A stretch of DNA of 8,343 bases, from positions 1-8,343 of the forward strand of contig DASTPP010000081.1 in NCBI GenBank assembly GCA_035762175.1, in the 5' to 3' direction. The notes under the pieces were generated by a model that worked only from the letters and a program-made list of their open reading frames with translations, had not been told where the DNA came from and searched no databases. Made by a program: the position numbers and the translations under genes. Shown one piece after another: positions 1 through 6,596 of this stretch (positions are counted from its first letter, which is position 1; every line of letters begins with the position of its first letter). Source of the stretch: DASTPP01 sp035762175. GTDB taxonomy: Bacteria > Myxococcota_A > Polyangia > Polyangiales > Polyangiaceae.

Positions 1-1
1 C

Positions 2-2650
2 GGCGCGGCGGGCGTGGCGGGCACGGGCGGCGCGGGTGGCGCGGCCGGCGCGGGCGGCACGGCGGGCGTGGGCGGCACGGCGGGCGCGGGCGGCACGGCG
101 GGCGCGGGTGGCGCGGCGGGCGCGGGCGGCGCGGGCGGGCAGGCCGCCACCTGCCTGCAGGCGACCGGGCCGGGCACGGCCCTCGGCGAGGCGCTCGAGG
201 ACGGCATGCTGCGGGGCACGGTCGCGGTGCAGGACGCGGCGAGCTGCGCGCGGACCTACGTGCTCACGACCAACGGCCCGCTGCGCGACGACACGCCGGG
301 CAACCCCCGCAGCGTCCGCGAGGAGGCGGGCGCGCCCGTCGTGCGCACCGGCCACGCGATGTTCGACGCGCTCTACGCGCTCGCGATCGAAGAGGCGCGC
401 CAGAACTCGGTCGACGCCATCTCCGACGGCTCGTTCAACAACGGGCAGGGCATCGCCTGCGACCCGGGCGGCTGCTTCGAGACGGGCCTCAAGTGGAAGT
501 ACGTCTGGACCCGCGACACCTCGTACTCGGTCGCGCTCGGCCTCGGGCTGCTCGACCCGACGCGGGCGGTCAACTCGCTCACGTTCAAGACGAGCCCGCG
601 CCGCGGCGACGGCGCCAAGCGCGAGATCGTGCAGGACACCGGCACCGGCGGCAGCTGGCCCATCTCGAGCGACCGCGTCGTCTGGGCGATGGGCGCCTGG
701 GAGGCCCTGAAGTACCTCGAGGGCGAGGCGCGCACGGCCTTTCGAGACCTCGCCTACGACGCCATCGTCAACACCGCCGAGCGCGACCGGCTGGTCGTCT
801 GGGACGCGGCCGACGGCCTGTACCGGGGCGAGCAGAGCTTCCTCGACTGGCGCGAGCAGACCTACCCCGACTGGACGCGCGACGACGTCGTGCACATCGG
901 CATGAGCAAGGCGCTCGGCACCAACGTCGGGCACCTCGCGCTGCTCGACGTGGCCGCGAAGCTCGCGACCGAGAAGGGCGACGCGGCGGCCGCGACGAAG
1001 TACGCCGGCTGGGCCGAAGGCGTGCGCTCGGCGCTGCGGGCGAGGCTCTGGCTGGAGGGCCGGGGCCTCTACTCGTCGTTCCTCACCACGACGCTCGACC
1101 AGGCCCCGACCCAGCGCTTCGACCTGCTCGGCGAGGCCCTCGCGGTCCTCTTCGACGTGGCGACGCCCGAGCAGGCGCCGACGATCGTCGCGCGCTACCC
1201 GCACCTGCCGAAGGGCGCGCCGGTCATCTGGCCGCAGCAGCAGAACACGCCCATCTACCACAACCGCGCGATCTGGCCCTTCGTCACCGCGTTCTGGGCC
1301 AAGGCGGCGGCCAAGGCGGGCAACGCCCCCGCGATCGAGAACGCCGTCGCGTCGCTCATGCGCGGCGCGGCCCTGAACCTCTCGCACATGGAGAACTTCG
1401 AGGCCGTCACGGGCTCGAACAACGTCTCCGACGGCCCCTACTCGGGCCCCGTGGTCAACTCGCAGCGCCAACTCTGGAGCGTCGCCGGCTACGTCGGCGT
1501 CGTGCACGAGCTGGTCTTCGGCCTCGAGGCCTCGCAGACCGGCGTGCGCTTCCGGCCGAAGCTGACGGCGGGCCTGCGCTCGTCGCTCTTCGGCGGCGCC
1601 GACTCGATCGCCATCAGCAACCTGCCCTACAAGGGCAAGCGCCTCTCGGCCCGGGTGCGCCTGCCCGCCGCCGACGCCGCCGGCGCGGGCCTGCTCGAGG
1701 TGCGCTCGGTCGAGCTCGGCGGGCGCGAGCTCGGCGACGCCTTCGTCGACGCGTCCGAGCTCGCCGCGGGCGAGAACGTCTTCGAGATCGAGCTCGGCCC
1801 GGCCGCCGGGCCCGCCGCGACCATCACGCTATTCGACACCGCCCAGGTCACCGGCGCCAACTACCGCCACTACTACGGGCCCCGCACGCCGATCGCGGCC
1901 GCGCCCGCGCTCGACGCCGGCGCCGGCCGGCTCTCGCTCAAGTGGGTCGTGGGCGAGAGCCCCGCGGACGTCACCTTCAACGTCTACCGCGACGGCGTGC
2001 GCGTCGCCGAGAACCTGCCCGGCACGACCACCACCTGGGTCGACCCCGCGAGCGAGGCCCACGCGACCACCAGCTACTGCTACACCGTCGAGGCCGTCTT
2101 CGTCGCCTCGGGCAACGCCTCGCAGCACGCCCAGCCCCAGTGCTACTTCGGCCCGGCCAACGCGCGCGTGCAGACCTTCGGCGCCCAGAGCCTGCAGGCC
2201 GTCGGCGGCCAGCTCGTCACCGGGGGCGCCTTCCCCTACTACCAAGACTGGGGCAACCCCCCCGACACCCTGCGCGTCGTCTCGTTCACGCCGGCGCGCA
2301 CGGGCCGCTACCTCGTGCAGGCGCGCGCCGCCAACGGCAACCACAACGAGACGACCGGCATCACCGGCGGCGTCAAGGCGCTCGAGGTGCGGCAGGGCGA
2401 TCAGGTCGTGGCGAGCGGGCAGCTCTCGATGCCGCACACCAACGGCTGGACGAACTTCCGCGACTCGAGCTTCGTGCCCGCCACCCTGCAGGCCGGCGTC
2501 GCCTACACGATCGTGCTGCGCGAAGACGCCGCCTCGGGCAACATGAGCGACCTGAAGCACTTCGAGTACTACACCGGCGGCCCCGGCGGCCCCACGCGCG
2601 TGAACAAGGTCAACGTCGCCGAGCTCAAAGTGCTCGAGATGGGGCCCTGA
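2..2650 (+). CDS. Exported multidomain six-hairpin glycoside hydrolase (5' end outside window)
   Basis: The frame is open to the left edge, so the true start and any signal peptide or lipobox are missing; a GTG at 14 is only an in-frame valine of the linker. Counting from that GTG (878 residues), 1-43 is a Gly/Ala/Thr linker. About 100-510 looks like an (alpha/alpha)6 six-hairpin glycosidase, with YVWTRDTSYS (163-172), QDTGTGGSWP (207-216), WPQQQNTPIYHNRAIWPF (406-423) and HMENFEAVTG (458-467). A beta domain follows (about 510-610), then a fibronectin-III-like domain (about 625-715, FNVYRDG) and a C-terminal beta-sandwich that resembles a carbohydrate-binding module (about 716-855). Such proteins cut oligo- or polysaccharides outside the cytoplasm. 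I cannot name the GH family or substrate; the acidic residues at 462/464 and 277 are only candidate catalytic groups. The gene converges on the cNMP-binding gene across a hairpin-rich gap. Fold and export are fairly likely; exact activity is unknown. Confidence 0.75.
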   Translation, partial: GAAGVAGTGGAGGAAGAGGTAGVGGTAGAGGTAGAGGAAGAGGAGGQAATCLQATGPGTALGEALEDGMLRGTVAVQDAASCARTYVLTTNGPLRDDTPGNPRSVREEAGAPVVRTGHAMFDALYALAIEEARQNSVDAISDGSFNNGQGIACDPGGCFETGLKWKYVWTRDTSYSVALGLGLLDPTRAVNSLTFKTSPRRGDGAKREIVQDTGTGGSWPISSDRVVWAMGAWEALKYLEGEARTAFRDLAYDAIVNTAERDRLVVWDAADGLYRGEQSFLDWREQTYPDWTRDDVVHIGMSKALGTNVGHLALLDVAAKLATEKGDAAAATKYAGWAEGVRSALRARLWLEGRGLYSSFLTTTLDQAPTQRFDLLGEALAVLFDVATPEQAPTIVARYPHLPKGAPVIWPQQQNTPIYHNRAIWPFVTAFWAKAAAKAGNAPAIENAVASLMRGAALNLSHMENFEAVTGSNNVSDGPYSGPVVNSQRQLWSVAGYVGVVHELVFGLEASQTGVRFRPKLTAGLRSSLFGGADSIAISNLPYKGKRLSARVRLPAADAAGAGLLEVRSVELGGRELGDAFVDASELAAGENVFEIELGPAAGPAATITLFDTAQVTGANYRHYYGPRTPIAAAPALDAGAGRLSLKWVVGESPADVTFNVYRDGVRVAENLPGTTTTWVDPASEAHATTSYCYTVEAVFVASGNASQHAQPQCYFGPANARVQTFGAQSLQAVGGQLVTGGAFPYYQDWGNPPDTLRVVSFTPARTGRYLVQARAANGNHNETTGITGGVKALEVRQGDQVVASGQLSMPHTNGWTNFRDSSFVPATLQAGVAYTIVLREDAASGNMSDLKHFEYYTGGPGGPTRVNKVNVAELKVLEMGP
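38..127 (+). repeat. 18-bp tandem repeat encoding a GTAGAG-type linker
   Basis: Five consecutive 18-bp units (38-55, 56-73, 74-91, 92-109, 110-127) differ by only a few bases; the commonest form is ggcacggcgggcgcgggc. Each encodes a hexapeptide of the type G-T/A-A-G-A/V-G. Looser Gly/Ala/Thr codons continue on both sides to about 139. The translated stretch is a flexible linker of the kind found between the lipid anchor or signal peptide and the folded domain of exported proteins. Its near-identity at DNA level makes it a likely site of copy-number variation between strains, always in frame. Confidence 0.85.
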
Positions 2651-2655
2651 GGGGC

Positions 2656-2677
2656 GCCCCCGACTGAAGTCGGGGGC
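2656..2677 (+). repeat. Hairpin with TGAA loop just after the glycosidase stop
   Basis: The left arm gcccccgac (2656-2664) and right arm gtcgggggc (2669-2677) are perfectly complementary around the tetraloop TGAA. It starts 5 bp after the stop codon at 2650. It could act as an intrinsic terminator, but no T-run follows; the same architecture recurs at 2855-2880 on the other strand, which fits a dispersed palindromic repeat. Confidence 0.7.
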
Positions 2678-2705
2678 AACGAACGCCCGCGGAAACGGCC
2701 GTCCA

Positions 2706-2726
2706 AGCCCTGCCGGAGGCAGGGCT
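2706..2726. repeat. Perfect 9-bp inverted repeat
   Basis: Arms agccctgcc (2706-2714) and ggcagggct (2718-2726) flank the 3-base centre GGA. It is part of the hairpin cluster between the two convergent genes. The words agccctgcc and gggct are echoed in the larger hairpin at 2779-2806. Confidence 0.65.
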
Positions 2727-2733
2727 CCCGCGA

Positions 2734-2758
2734 GGCGAGCCGCTGGCGCAGGCTCGCC
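2734..2758. repeat. 8-bp inverted repeat with 9-base loop
   Basis: Arms ggcgagcc (2734-2741) and ggctcgcc (2751-2758) are exactly complementary. This is the third structure of the cluster. No coding frame across it is convincing. Confidence 0.55.
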
Positions 2759-2773
2759 CGGGGGCCGGAGCCC

Positions 2774-2814
2774 GAGAGAGCCCTGCCCCCATCGAGGGGG
2801 CGGGCTTTGCTCTC
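2774..2814 (+). terminator. Long imperfect hairpin, possible intrinsic terminator
   Basis: Outer arms gagag (2774-2778) and ctctc (2810-2814) enclose an inner stem: agccc (2779-2783), an unpaired t (2784) and gccccc (2785-2790) pair with gggggc (2796-2801) and gggct (2802-2806) across the loop atcga. A short ttt overlaps the 3' foot (2806-2808), the only T-run in the cluster. It is therefore the best terminator candidate for the glycosidase, although it lies about 125 bp past the stop and the T-run is weak. Confidence 0.45.
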
Positions 2815-2854
2815 CGAACCGGCGCCGAGGTCGCGCGGCACGACAGGGCGGTGG

Positions 2855-2880
2855 CTGCCCCCGAGTTCACTCGGGGGCAG
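2855..2880 (-). repeat. Perfect 12-bp inverted repeat with TGAA loop on the minus strand
   Basis: Arms ctgcccccgagt (2855-2866) and actcgggggcag (2869-2880) match over all 12 positions around TC. Read on the minus strand it is an 11-bp stem closing a TGAA loop, the same layout as 2656-2677 but inverted. It lies 17 bp beyond the stop of the minus-strand cNMP gene (stop codon 2898-2900), so it may also terminate that gene. Confidence 0.7.
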
Positions 2881-2897
2881 CGTGCGGGCCGGCCCCG

Positions 2898-3413
2898 CTA
2901 GAACTTGCCCGTCACCGACAAGAAGGTGAGCTTGTCGTTGGTCTCGCGCAGGCGGCCGGTCAGAAGACGCACCACGTTCCACAAGACCTCGTAGGCGAGG
3001 TCTTTGTGCAAAAAGAGCAGATCGTCGAAGCCGTCTTTGGCGATGGTGAGCAGGCGGCAGCGCTCGTGCACGCGGGCGTCGGCGCTGCGGGGGGCGTCGT
3101 CGAGCAGCGACATCTCGCCGAAGACGGCGCCGGGGCCGAAGACGGCGAGGGCCTCTTCGCCCATGCCCGGCACCTCGCGGCTGATGCGCACCTTGCCTTC
3201 GAGAATCAGGTAGAGCTTGTCGCCGATGTCGCCGTGCCGAAAGATGACGTCGTTCTTGGCGTACTCTTCTTCTTGAGCGACGTGCGCGATGAGCGCGAGC
3301 GCCTCGGGCGTCAGCCCGCGAAAGAGCGTGATGGCGCCGAGCTGCTCGATGCGCTGCTCGTTGATGCCGGGCGAAGAGGGCAGCCGAGGGGCGACCTGGG
3401 TCACACGCTCCAT
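2898..3413 (-). CDS. Stand-alone cyclic-nucleotide-binding (Crp-type) domain protein
   Basis: The 171-residue product is a single cNMP-binding domain. It begins with the usual LFRGLTPEALALIA helix (30-42), followed by the beta-roll with IFRHGDIGDKLYLILEGKVRI (57-77). The phosphate-binding cassette FGEMSLLDDAPRSADA (98-113) keeps the Glu (100) and Arg-Ser (109-110) that contact cyclic nucleotide in CRP and PKA regulatory domains. A C-terminal helix (about 128-160) ends the protein, with no helix-turn-helix, kinase or membrane segment. It probably senses cAMP or cGMP, or is a structural relative, and acts through a partner protein in the cytoplasm; the partner is unknown. The ATG at 3413 has no clear Shine-Dalgarno site and lies only 17 bp from the ATG of the divergent ALDH-like gene. 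It converges on the glycosidase. Domain call is confident, role is not. Confidence 0.9.
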   Translation of the reverse strand: MERVTQVAPRLPSSPGINEQRIEQLGAITLFRGLTPEALALIAHVAQEEEYAKNDVIFRHGDIGDKLYLILEGKVRISREVPGMGEEALAVFGPGAVFGEMSLLDDAPRSADARVHERCRLLTIAKDGFDDLLFLHKDLAYEVLWNVVRLLTGRLRETNDKLTFLSVTGKF

Positions 3414-3430
3414 GATAGCGTCAAGTGGTC

Positions 3431-4858
3431 ATGGGTGACGCCCCATTCGCCCGGGCGCCCTCGCCGCCCCTCGCCTCCGCCCTCTCCTGGCCGCCCTCGG
3501 CCCCGCCGCCGCCCGACTCGGCGCCGGCCCGAAAGGGCGAAGAGCGGCTCGCGGCCGCGCGGCGCGCCCAGGGCCCCTGGGCCGAGCTGCCCGCCTGGCG
3601 GCGGGCCCGCGACGTCGCCGGGGTCCGGCGCCGCCTGCTGGCCAACGCCGAGGCGAGCGCCGAGCTGGTCGCCGGCGAGGTGGGCAAGCTGCCCGAAGAG
3701 GTGCTCTGGCACGAGGTCTTGCCCTGCGCCGAGGCCGTCGAGCGCTGGCGCGATCTGCTCGCCGAGGGGCTCGAGCCCGACGAGGTGCCCATCGGCCCCC
3801 CGCCCTTCGCGGGGCGGCGGGCGCTCGTCTACCGCGAGCCCCGGGGCGTGCTGGGCGTCGTGCCGTCCGACGCCGACCCGCTCGCCTCGGCGCTCGGCAC
3901 GGCCGTGCCCGCGCTGATGGCGGGCAACGCCGTCGTCCTGCGCCCCTCGGCCCGCTCGCTGCGCACCGCGGAGCTCGTCGAGTCGCTCTTCGAGCGCGTG
4001 GTGCCCCCGGGGCTCGTCACGGTGCTCGGCCCCGAGGCCGAACTCGACGGGCCCTTCCTCGACGCGGTCGACGCCGTCGTCGTCGAGGGCCGCGCCGACG
4101 AGGTGCAGCCCTGGCTCGGGCTCTGCGCGTCGGCGGCGACGCCCTGCTTCGCCCGCGCGCGCTCGCCCGGCGTCGCCTTCGTGCTCGAGGGCGCCGACCT
4201 CGGGCGCGCCGCCGACGCGCTCGCCTGGGCCGCCGTCTCGGGCGCGATGCGCGGCTCCCCCTTGCGCTTCGCCTTCGTCGCGCGGGGCCTGCTCGAGCCG
4301 CTCGCCGCCCGGCTCGAGGCCTCCGCCGCCGCCGCCGCGCCCGCGGGCGGGGCGCCGGGCCTCGCCGAGGGCGCCCGCCCGCGCCGGCTCGAGCCGTCCG
4401 CGCTCGCCGCGCAGCCGCCCGGGGGCCCCTTCGCCCTCGTCGCCCTCGACGATCCCGAGGCCGCGCTCGCGGCGCTCGGGCCGCTGCGCCCCTTCGGCTT
4501 CGTGAGCGTCTGGTCGGGCGACCGCCGGCGCGCCGAGGCGCTCGCCCGAAGGGTCGACGCGCCCGTCGTCACGCTCGACGAGCTCGCCTCGCCCGCCGCG
4601 CTCGCCGCCCTGCCCTGGGCCGGCCCCGGCCCGGGCGCGGGCGCGCACCGCACGCTGGCCGAGCTGACGCGGGCGAGGCTCGTCGTGCGCGGCGGCCGGC
4701 GCGCGTACGTCGGGCTCGCCGGCTTCCCCTACTCGGCCGCCTGGCGCGCGCTCGCCCGCGCCTTCGCCCGCGCCGCCGGCGCCGCCGAGCTCGCCGCGCG
4801 CCTCGGCGCCCTCGCCTCGCTCGGCCGCGCGCTGCCGAAGCGGTGGCTCAGGCGCTGA
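3431..4858 (+). CDS. Aldehyde-dehydrogenase-fold protein lacking the catalytic residues (predicted pseudoenzyme)
   Basis: This 475-residue protein has ALDH family length. The clearest ALDH segment is YREPRGVLGVVPSDADPL (134-151) followed by ALMAGNAVVLRPSA (161-174), matching family text such as EPxGVVGxIxPWNxPL and ALAAGNxVVxKPSE. Later FGFVSVWSG (355-363) resembles the C-terminal YGLxxxVxT segment. At the positions aligned with the oxyanion Asn, cofactor Lys, general-base Glu and nucleophilic Cys I read Ala148, Arg171, Phe240 and Arg274. An NAD-dependent aldehyde oxidation is therefore unlikely; a structural or ligand-binding role is inferred. An acyl-CoA reductase (LuxC-like) relative is an alternative, but it too would need a Cys. 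The N-terminus (about 1-35) is Pro/Ala-rich, and an Ala run occupies 298-303. Start: ATG 3431 is preferred to GTG 3425, but neither has a good ribosome site. It is divergent from the cNMP gene and convergent with apt. Confidence 0.75.
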   Translation: MGDAPFARAPSPPLASALSWPPSAPPPPDSAPARKGEERLAAARRAQGPWAELPAWRRARDVAGVRRRLLANAEASAELVAGEVGKLPEEVLWHEVLPCAEAVERWRDLLAEGLEPDEVPIGPPPFAGRRALVYREPRGVLGVVPSDADPLASALGTAVPALMAGNAVVLRPSARSLRTAELVESLFERVVPPGLVTVLGPEAELDGPFLDAVDAVVVEGRADEVQPWLGLCASAATPCFARARSPGVAFVLEGADLGRAADALAWAAVSGAMRGSPLRFAFVARGLLEPLAARLEASAAAAAPAGGAPGLAEGARPRRLEPSALAAQPPGGPFALVALDDPEAALAALGPLRPFGFVSVWSGDRRRAEALARRVDAPVVTLDELASPAALAALPWAGPGPGAGAHRTLAELTRARLVVRGGRRAYVGLAGFPYSAAWRALARAFARAAGAAELAARLGALASLGRALPKRWLRR

Positions 4859-4870
4859 CGCCGGCGGGCC

Positions 4871-4892
4871 GCCCCCGAGCGAGCGCGGGGGC
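4871..4892. terminator. Hairpin between the convergent ALDH-like and apt genes
   Basis: Arms gcccccg (4871-4877) and cgggggc (4886-4892) surround the loop agcgagcg, 12 bp after the ALDH-like stop. Its arms resemble those of the 2656-2677 and 2855-2880 hairpins. No T-run follows on either strand, so the terminator call rests on position and stem only. Confidence 0.4.
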
Positions 4893-4900
4893 GCGCGCCT

Positions 4901-4963
4901 CTCAGTCGCCCTCGCCGAAGCGGAGCAGCGCCGCTCAGTCGCCCTCGCCGAAGCGGAGCAGCG
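4901..4963 (-). repeat. 33-bp tandem duplication of the apt 3' end
   Basis: The 30-bp word at 4901-4930 recurs without a mismatch at 4934-4963, separated by ccg, giving a 33-bp period. On the minus strand each copy encodes the final residues LLRFGEGD and a TGA stop. Because 33 is a multiple of three, the second copy is in the apt frame. The apt stop is in the first copy met by the ribosome (4937-4935). Read-through would add Ala-Ala, then LLRFGEGD, before the second TGA at 4904-4902. Confidence 0.9.
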
Positions 4964-5600
4964 ACACGACCGGCGTCGGCCCGAGGCGCGCCCGGCCGCC
5001 GAGGAAGTCGAGCTCGACCACGAACGCGTACGCCGAGACGAAGCCGCCCTGCCGCCGCACGAGCTCGCCGGCGGCGAGCGCGGTGCCGCCGGTGGCGAGC
5101 AGATCGTCGACCACGACGACCTTGGCGCCGCTCTCGATCGAGTCGACGTGGATCTCGAGCGCGGCGCTGCCGTACTCGAGATCGTAGGCGACGCGATCGG
5201 TCTCGGCGGGCAGCTTGCCCGGCTTGCGCAGCGGCACGAAGCTCGCGTTCAGGCGGGCGGCGAGCGCGCCGCCGAAGATGAAGCCGCGCGCCTCGATGCC
5301 GGCGATGACGTCGACGTGGTCGGCGATGAAGTGCTCGGCGAGCGCGTCGAGCACCATGTGAAAGCCCTTCGGGTCGGCGAGCAGGGGGGTGATGTCTTTG
5401 AACAAGATGCCCGGCTTCGGAAAGTCGGGCACGTTGCGCAAGAGCCCGCGCGCGTAGGCGAAGCGGCCTTCGCCGGAGCCCGGGGCCTCGCGCGCCGCGG
5501 CGGCGGCGCCGCGGGGCAGGCCGCGGGGGGTGGGCGCCGGGCGGGCGGGCGGGCGGGGCGTCTTCGACCCCGGCGGTCGGTTCGACGGCGGTCTGGGCAT
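4935..5600 (-). CDS. apt: Adenine phosphoribosyltransferase
   Basis: Apt makes AMP and pyrophosphate from adenine and PRPP in cytoplasmic purine salvage. The core starts at about residue 47 with RNVPDFPKPGILFKDITPLL (55-74), the standard Apt opening. GIEARGFIFG (101-110) and RKPGKLP (125-131) are family motifs, and VVVVDDLLATGGTA (161-174) is the type I PRPP-binding loop with its Asp-Asp pair. The 221 residues exceed the usual 170-180 because of an N-terminal Pro/Arg/Ala-rich extension (1-45), probably disordered. The ATG at 5600 is supported by GAGGTG four bases upstream, so the extension is probably translated. The gene lies 81 bp downstream of surE on the same strand, so both may share a transcript. 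Its 3' end carries the tandem duplication at 4901-4963. Identification is very secure. Confidence 0.97.
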   Translation of the reverse strand: MPRPPSNRPPGSKTPRPPARPAPTPRGLPRGAAAAAREAPGSGEGRFAYARGLLRNVPDFPKPGILFKDITPLLADPKGFHMVLDALAEHFIADHVDVIAGIEARGFIFGGALAARLNASFVPLRKPGKLPAETDRVAYDLEYGSAALEIHVDSIESGAKVVVVDDLLATGGTALAAGELVRRQGGFVSAYAFVVELDFLGGRARLGPTPVVSLLRFGEGD

Positions 5601-5604
5601 CGCG

Positions 5605-5610
5605 CACCTC
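5605..5610 (-). promoter_or_regulatory. Ribosome-binding site of apt
   Basis: On the minus strand GAGGTG stands four bases before the ATG at 5600. It is the clearest Shine-Dalgarno match found near any start in the window, and it decides for the long form of Apt with the Pro-rich N-terminus. Confidence 0.6.
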
Positions 5611-5681
5611 GGTTTACCACATTCGGGCCCGCGCCCGGGCGCCGAGCTTCGCTTTTCTGTCGCCCCGCGGCCCCCGCCGCC

Positions 5682-6467
5682 TCAGCGCCCCGGGCCCAGG
5701 GGGCGCGCGGCGATCGAGGCGACGAGCGAGCGGCACGCGTCGGTCTGGCCGAAGGCGGTCAGATCGAGCACGAGGGGCGTCAGGCTCGCCTCGCCCGCGT
5801 CGTAGGCCTCGGTGTCGGCGCCGAGGGCCTCGGGGTGGGTGACGCCGCCGCCGCCGATCCACAAGTATTCGCGGCCCCGGGGGTCGAAGGCGACGGTGAC
5901 CTCGTCGTCGTAGACGCGCGAGCCGAGCACCGTCGTGCGCAGCGGCCAGGGCCCCTCGCCCGGGGGCACGTTCAGGTTGAGCAGGGGCGTCACCTGCTGC
6001 CGCGGCTGCGCGAGCAGGGCGCGGGCGACGTCGGCGGCGAGCGCGGCGGCCGCCGGGCGCGAGGCGCGGGTGTCGGCCGAGGTCGCGAGCGCCCGCACGC
6101 CCCGCAGCGCCGCCTCGCGCGCCGCGCCGACGGTGCCCGAGTAGAACACGTCGTAGCCGAGGTTGACCCCGTGGTTCAGGCCGCTCACCACCAGGTCGGG
6201 CCGCCGCGGCAGCGCCCCCGATCGGCCGTTGAGCGCGACGTAGACGCAGTCGGCCGGCGTGCCGTCGAGCGCGAAGAGCCCGGGCTCGACGCGGCGCAGC
6301 CGGAGCGGGCGGTGCAGCGACAGCGAGTGGCTCGTCGCGCTCTGCTCGGTCTCGGGGGCGACGACGATGACCTCGCCGATCGCCTCGAGCGCCGCGCGCA
6401 ACGCGCGCAGCCCCTCGGCCTGGTAACCATCGTCATTGGTCAAAAGAAGGAGGGGTCGCTCGGCCAA
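5682..6467 (-). CDS. surE: 5'/3'-nucleotidase SurE
   Basis: SurE is a metal-dependent phosphatase that removes phosphate from nucleoside 5'- and 3'-monophosphates and, in some species, from short polyphosphate; it acts in the cytoplasm, often in stress survival. From a TTG at 6467 the protein has 261 residues, the usual length. It begins MAERPLLLLTNDDGYQAEGL with the metal-binding Asp12-Asp13. The EQSATSHSL loop supplies Ser43, and SGLNHGVNLGYDVFYSGTVG (95-114) is the family signature with Asn98. The frame stays open to a GTG at 6647, but the extra 60 residues are Gly/Arg/Ala-rich, lie over the 30-bp repeat and have no SurE counterpart. The TTG puts NDD near the N-terminus, as in the family, and has a weak AGGG 11 bases upstream. 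It precedes apt on the same strand, which suggests linked nucleotide metabolism. Function is secure; start is moderately so. Confidence 0.95.
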   Translation of the reverse strand: MAERPLLLLTNDDGYQAEGLRALRAALEAIGEVIVVAPETEQSATSHSLSLHRPLRLRRVEPGLFALDGTPADCVYVALNGRSGALPRRPDLVVSGLNHGVNLGYDVFYSGTVGAAREAALRGVRALATSADTRASRPAAAALAADVARALLAQPRQQVTPLLNLNVPPGEGPWPLRTTVLGSRVYDDEVTVAFDPRGREYLWIGGGGVTHPEALGADTEAYDAGEASLTPLVLDLTAFGQTDACRSLVASIAARPLGPGR

Positions 6468-6505
6468 GGCGGGCCAAACCCTACCGGCCTGGGCGCCGAG
6501 CGCAA

Positions 6506-6596
6506 GGGCCGCGGCGCCCCGCGCGCGGCGGCGGGCGAGGTGCAGCGCCTGGGCAAGGCCCTGCCCGGGCCGCGGCGCCCCGCGCGCGGCGGCGGG
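6506..6596. repeat. Two exact 30-bp direct repeats upstream of surE
   Basis: The same 30-bp GC-only word, beginning gggccgcggcgcccc, occupies 6506-6535 and 6567-6596, 61 bp apart. Weaker similarity before each copy (gcctgggc at 6487 and 6547) suggests a duplicated unit of about 60 bp that has partly diverged. It lies in the 215-bp gap between the divergent surE and lipase starts, where promoters for both should be, so it may influence either gene or be neutral. Confidence 0.8.

Noticed and set aside
493..2667. Second plus-strand frame (724 codons) inside the glycosidase.
   Set aside because: Its translation is dominated by Arg, Ala and Gly from frame-shifted GC-rich codons; the glycosidase frame has all the domain signals.
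2656..2880. CRISPR-like array in the hairpin-rich gap.
   Set aside because: The repeats are palindromes with different arms and irregular spacing, there are no uniform direct repeats with unique spacers, and no cas gene is present.
3419..3424. TTGACG on the minus strand as a -35 box for the cNMP gene.
   Set aside because: The matching -10 would fall inside the coding region, downstream of the ATG, so it cannot drive the annotated start.
3401..4648. Long minus-strand open frame (415 codons) opposite the ALDH-like gene.
   Set aside because: It is Arg/Gly/Ala-rich with no recognisable motif, while the plus strand has clear ALDH text; in DNA this GC-rich, long antisense frames arise by chance.
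5631..5642. 12-bp palindrome gcgcccgggcgc between surE and apt as an operator.
   Set aside because: It contains only G and C and such palindromes are expected often at this base composition; no promoter element is placed around it.
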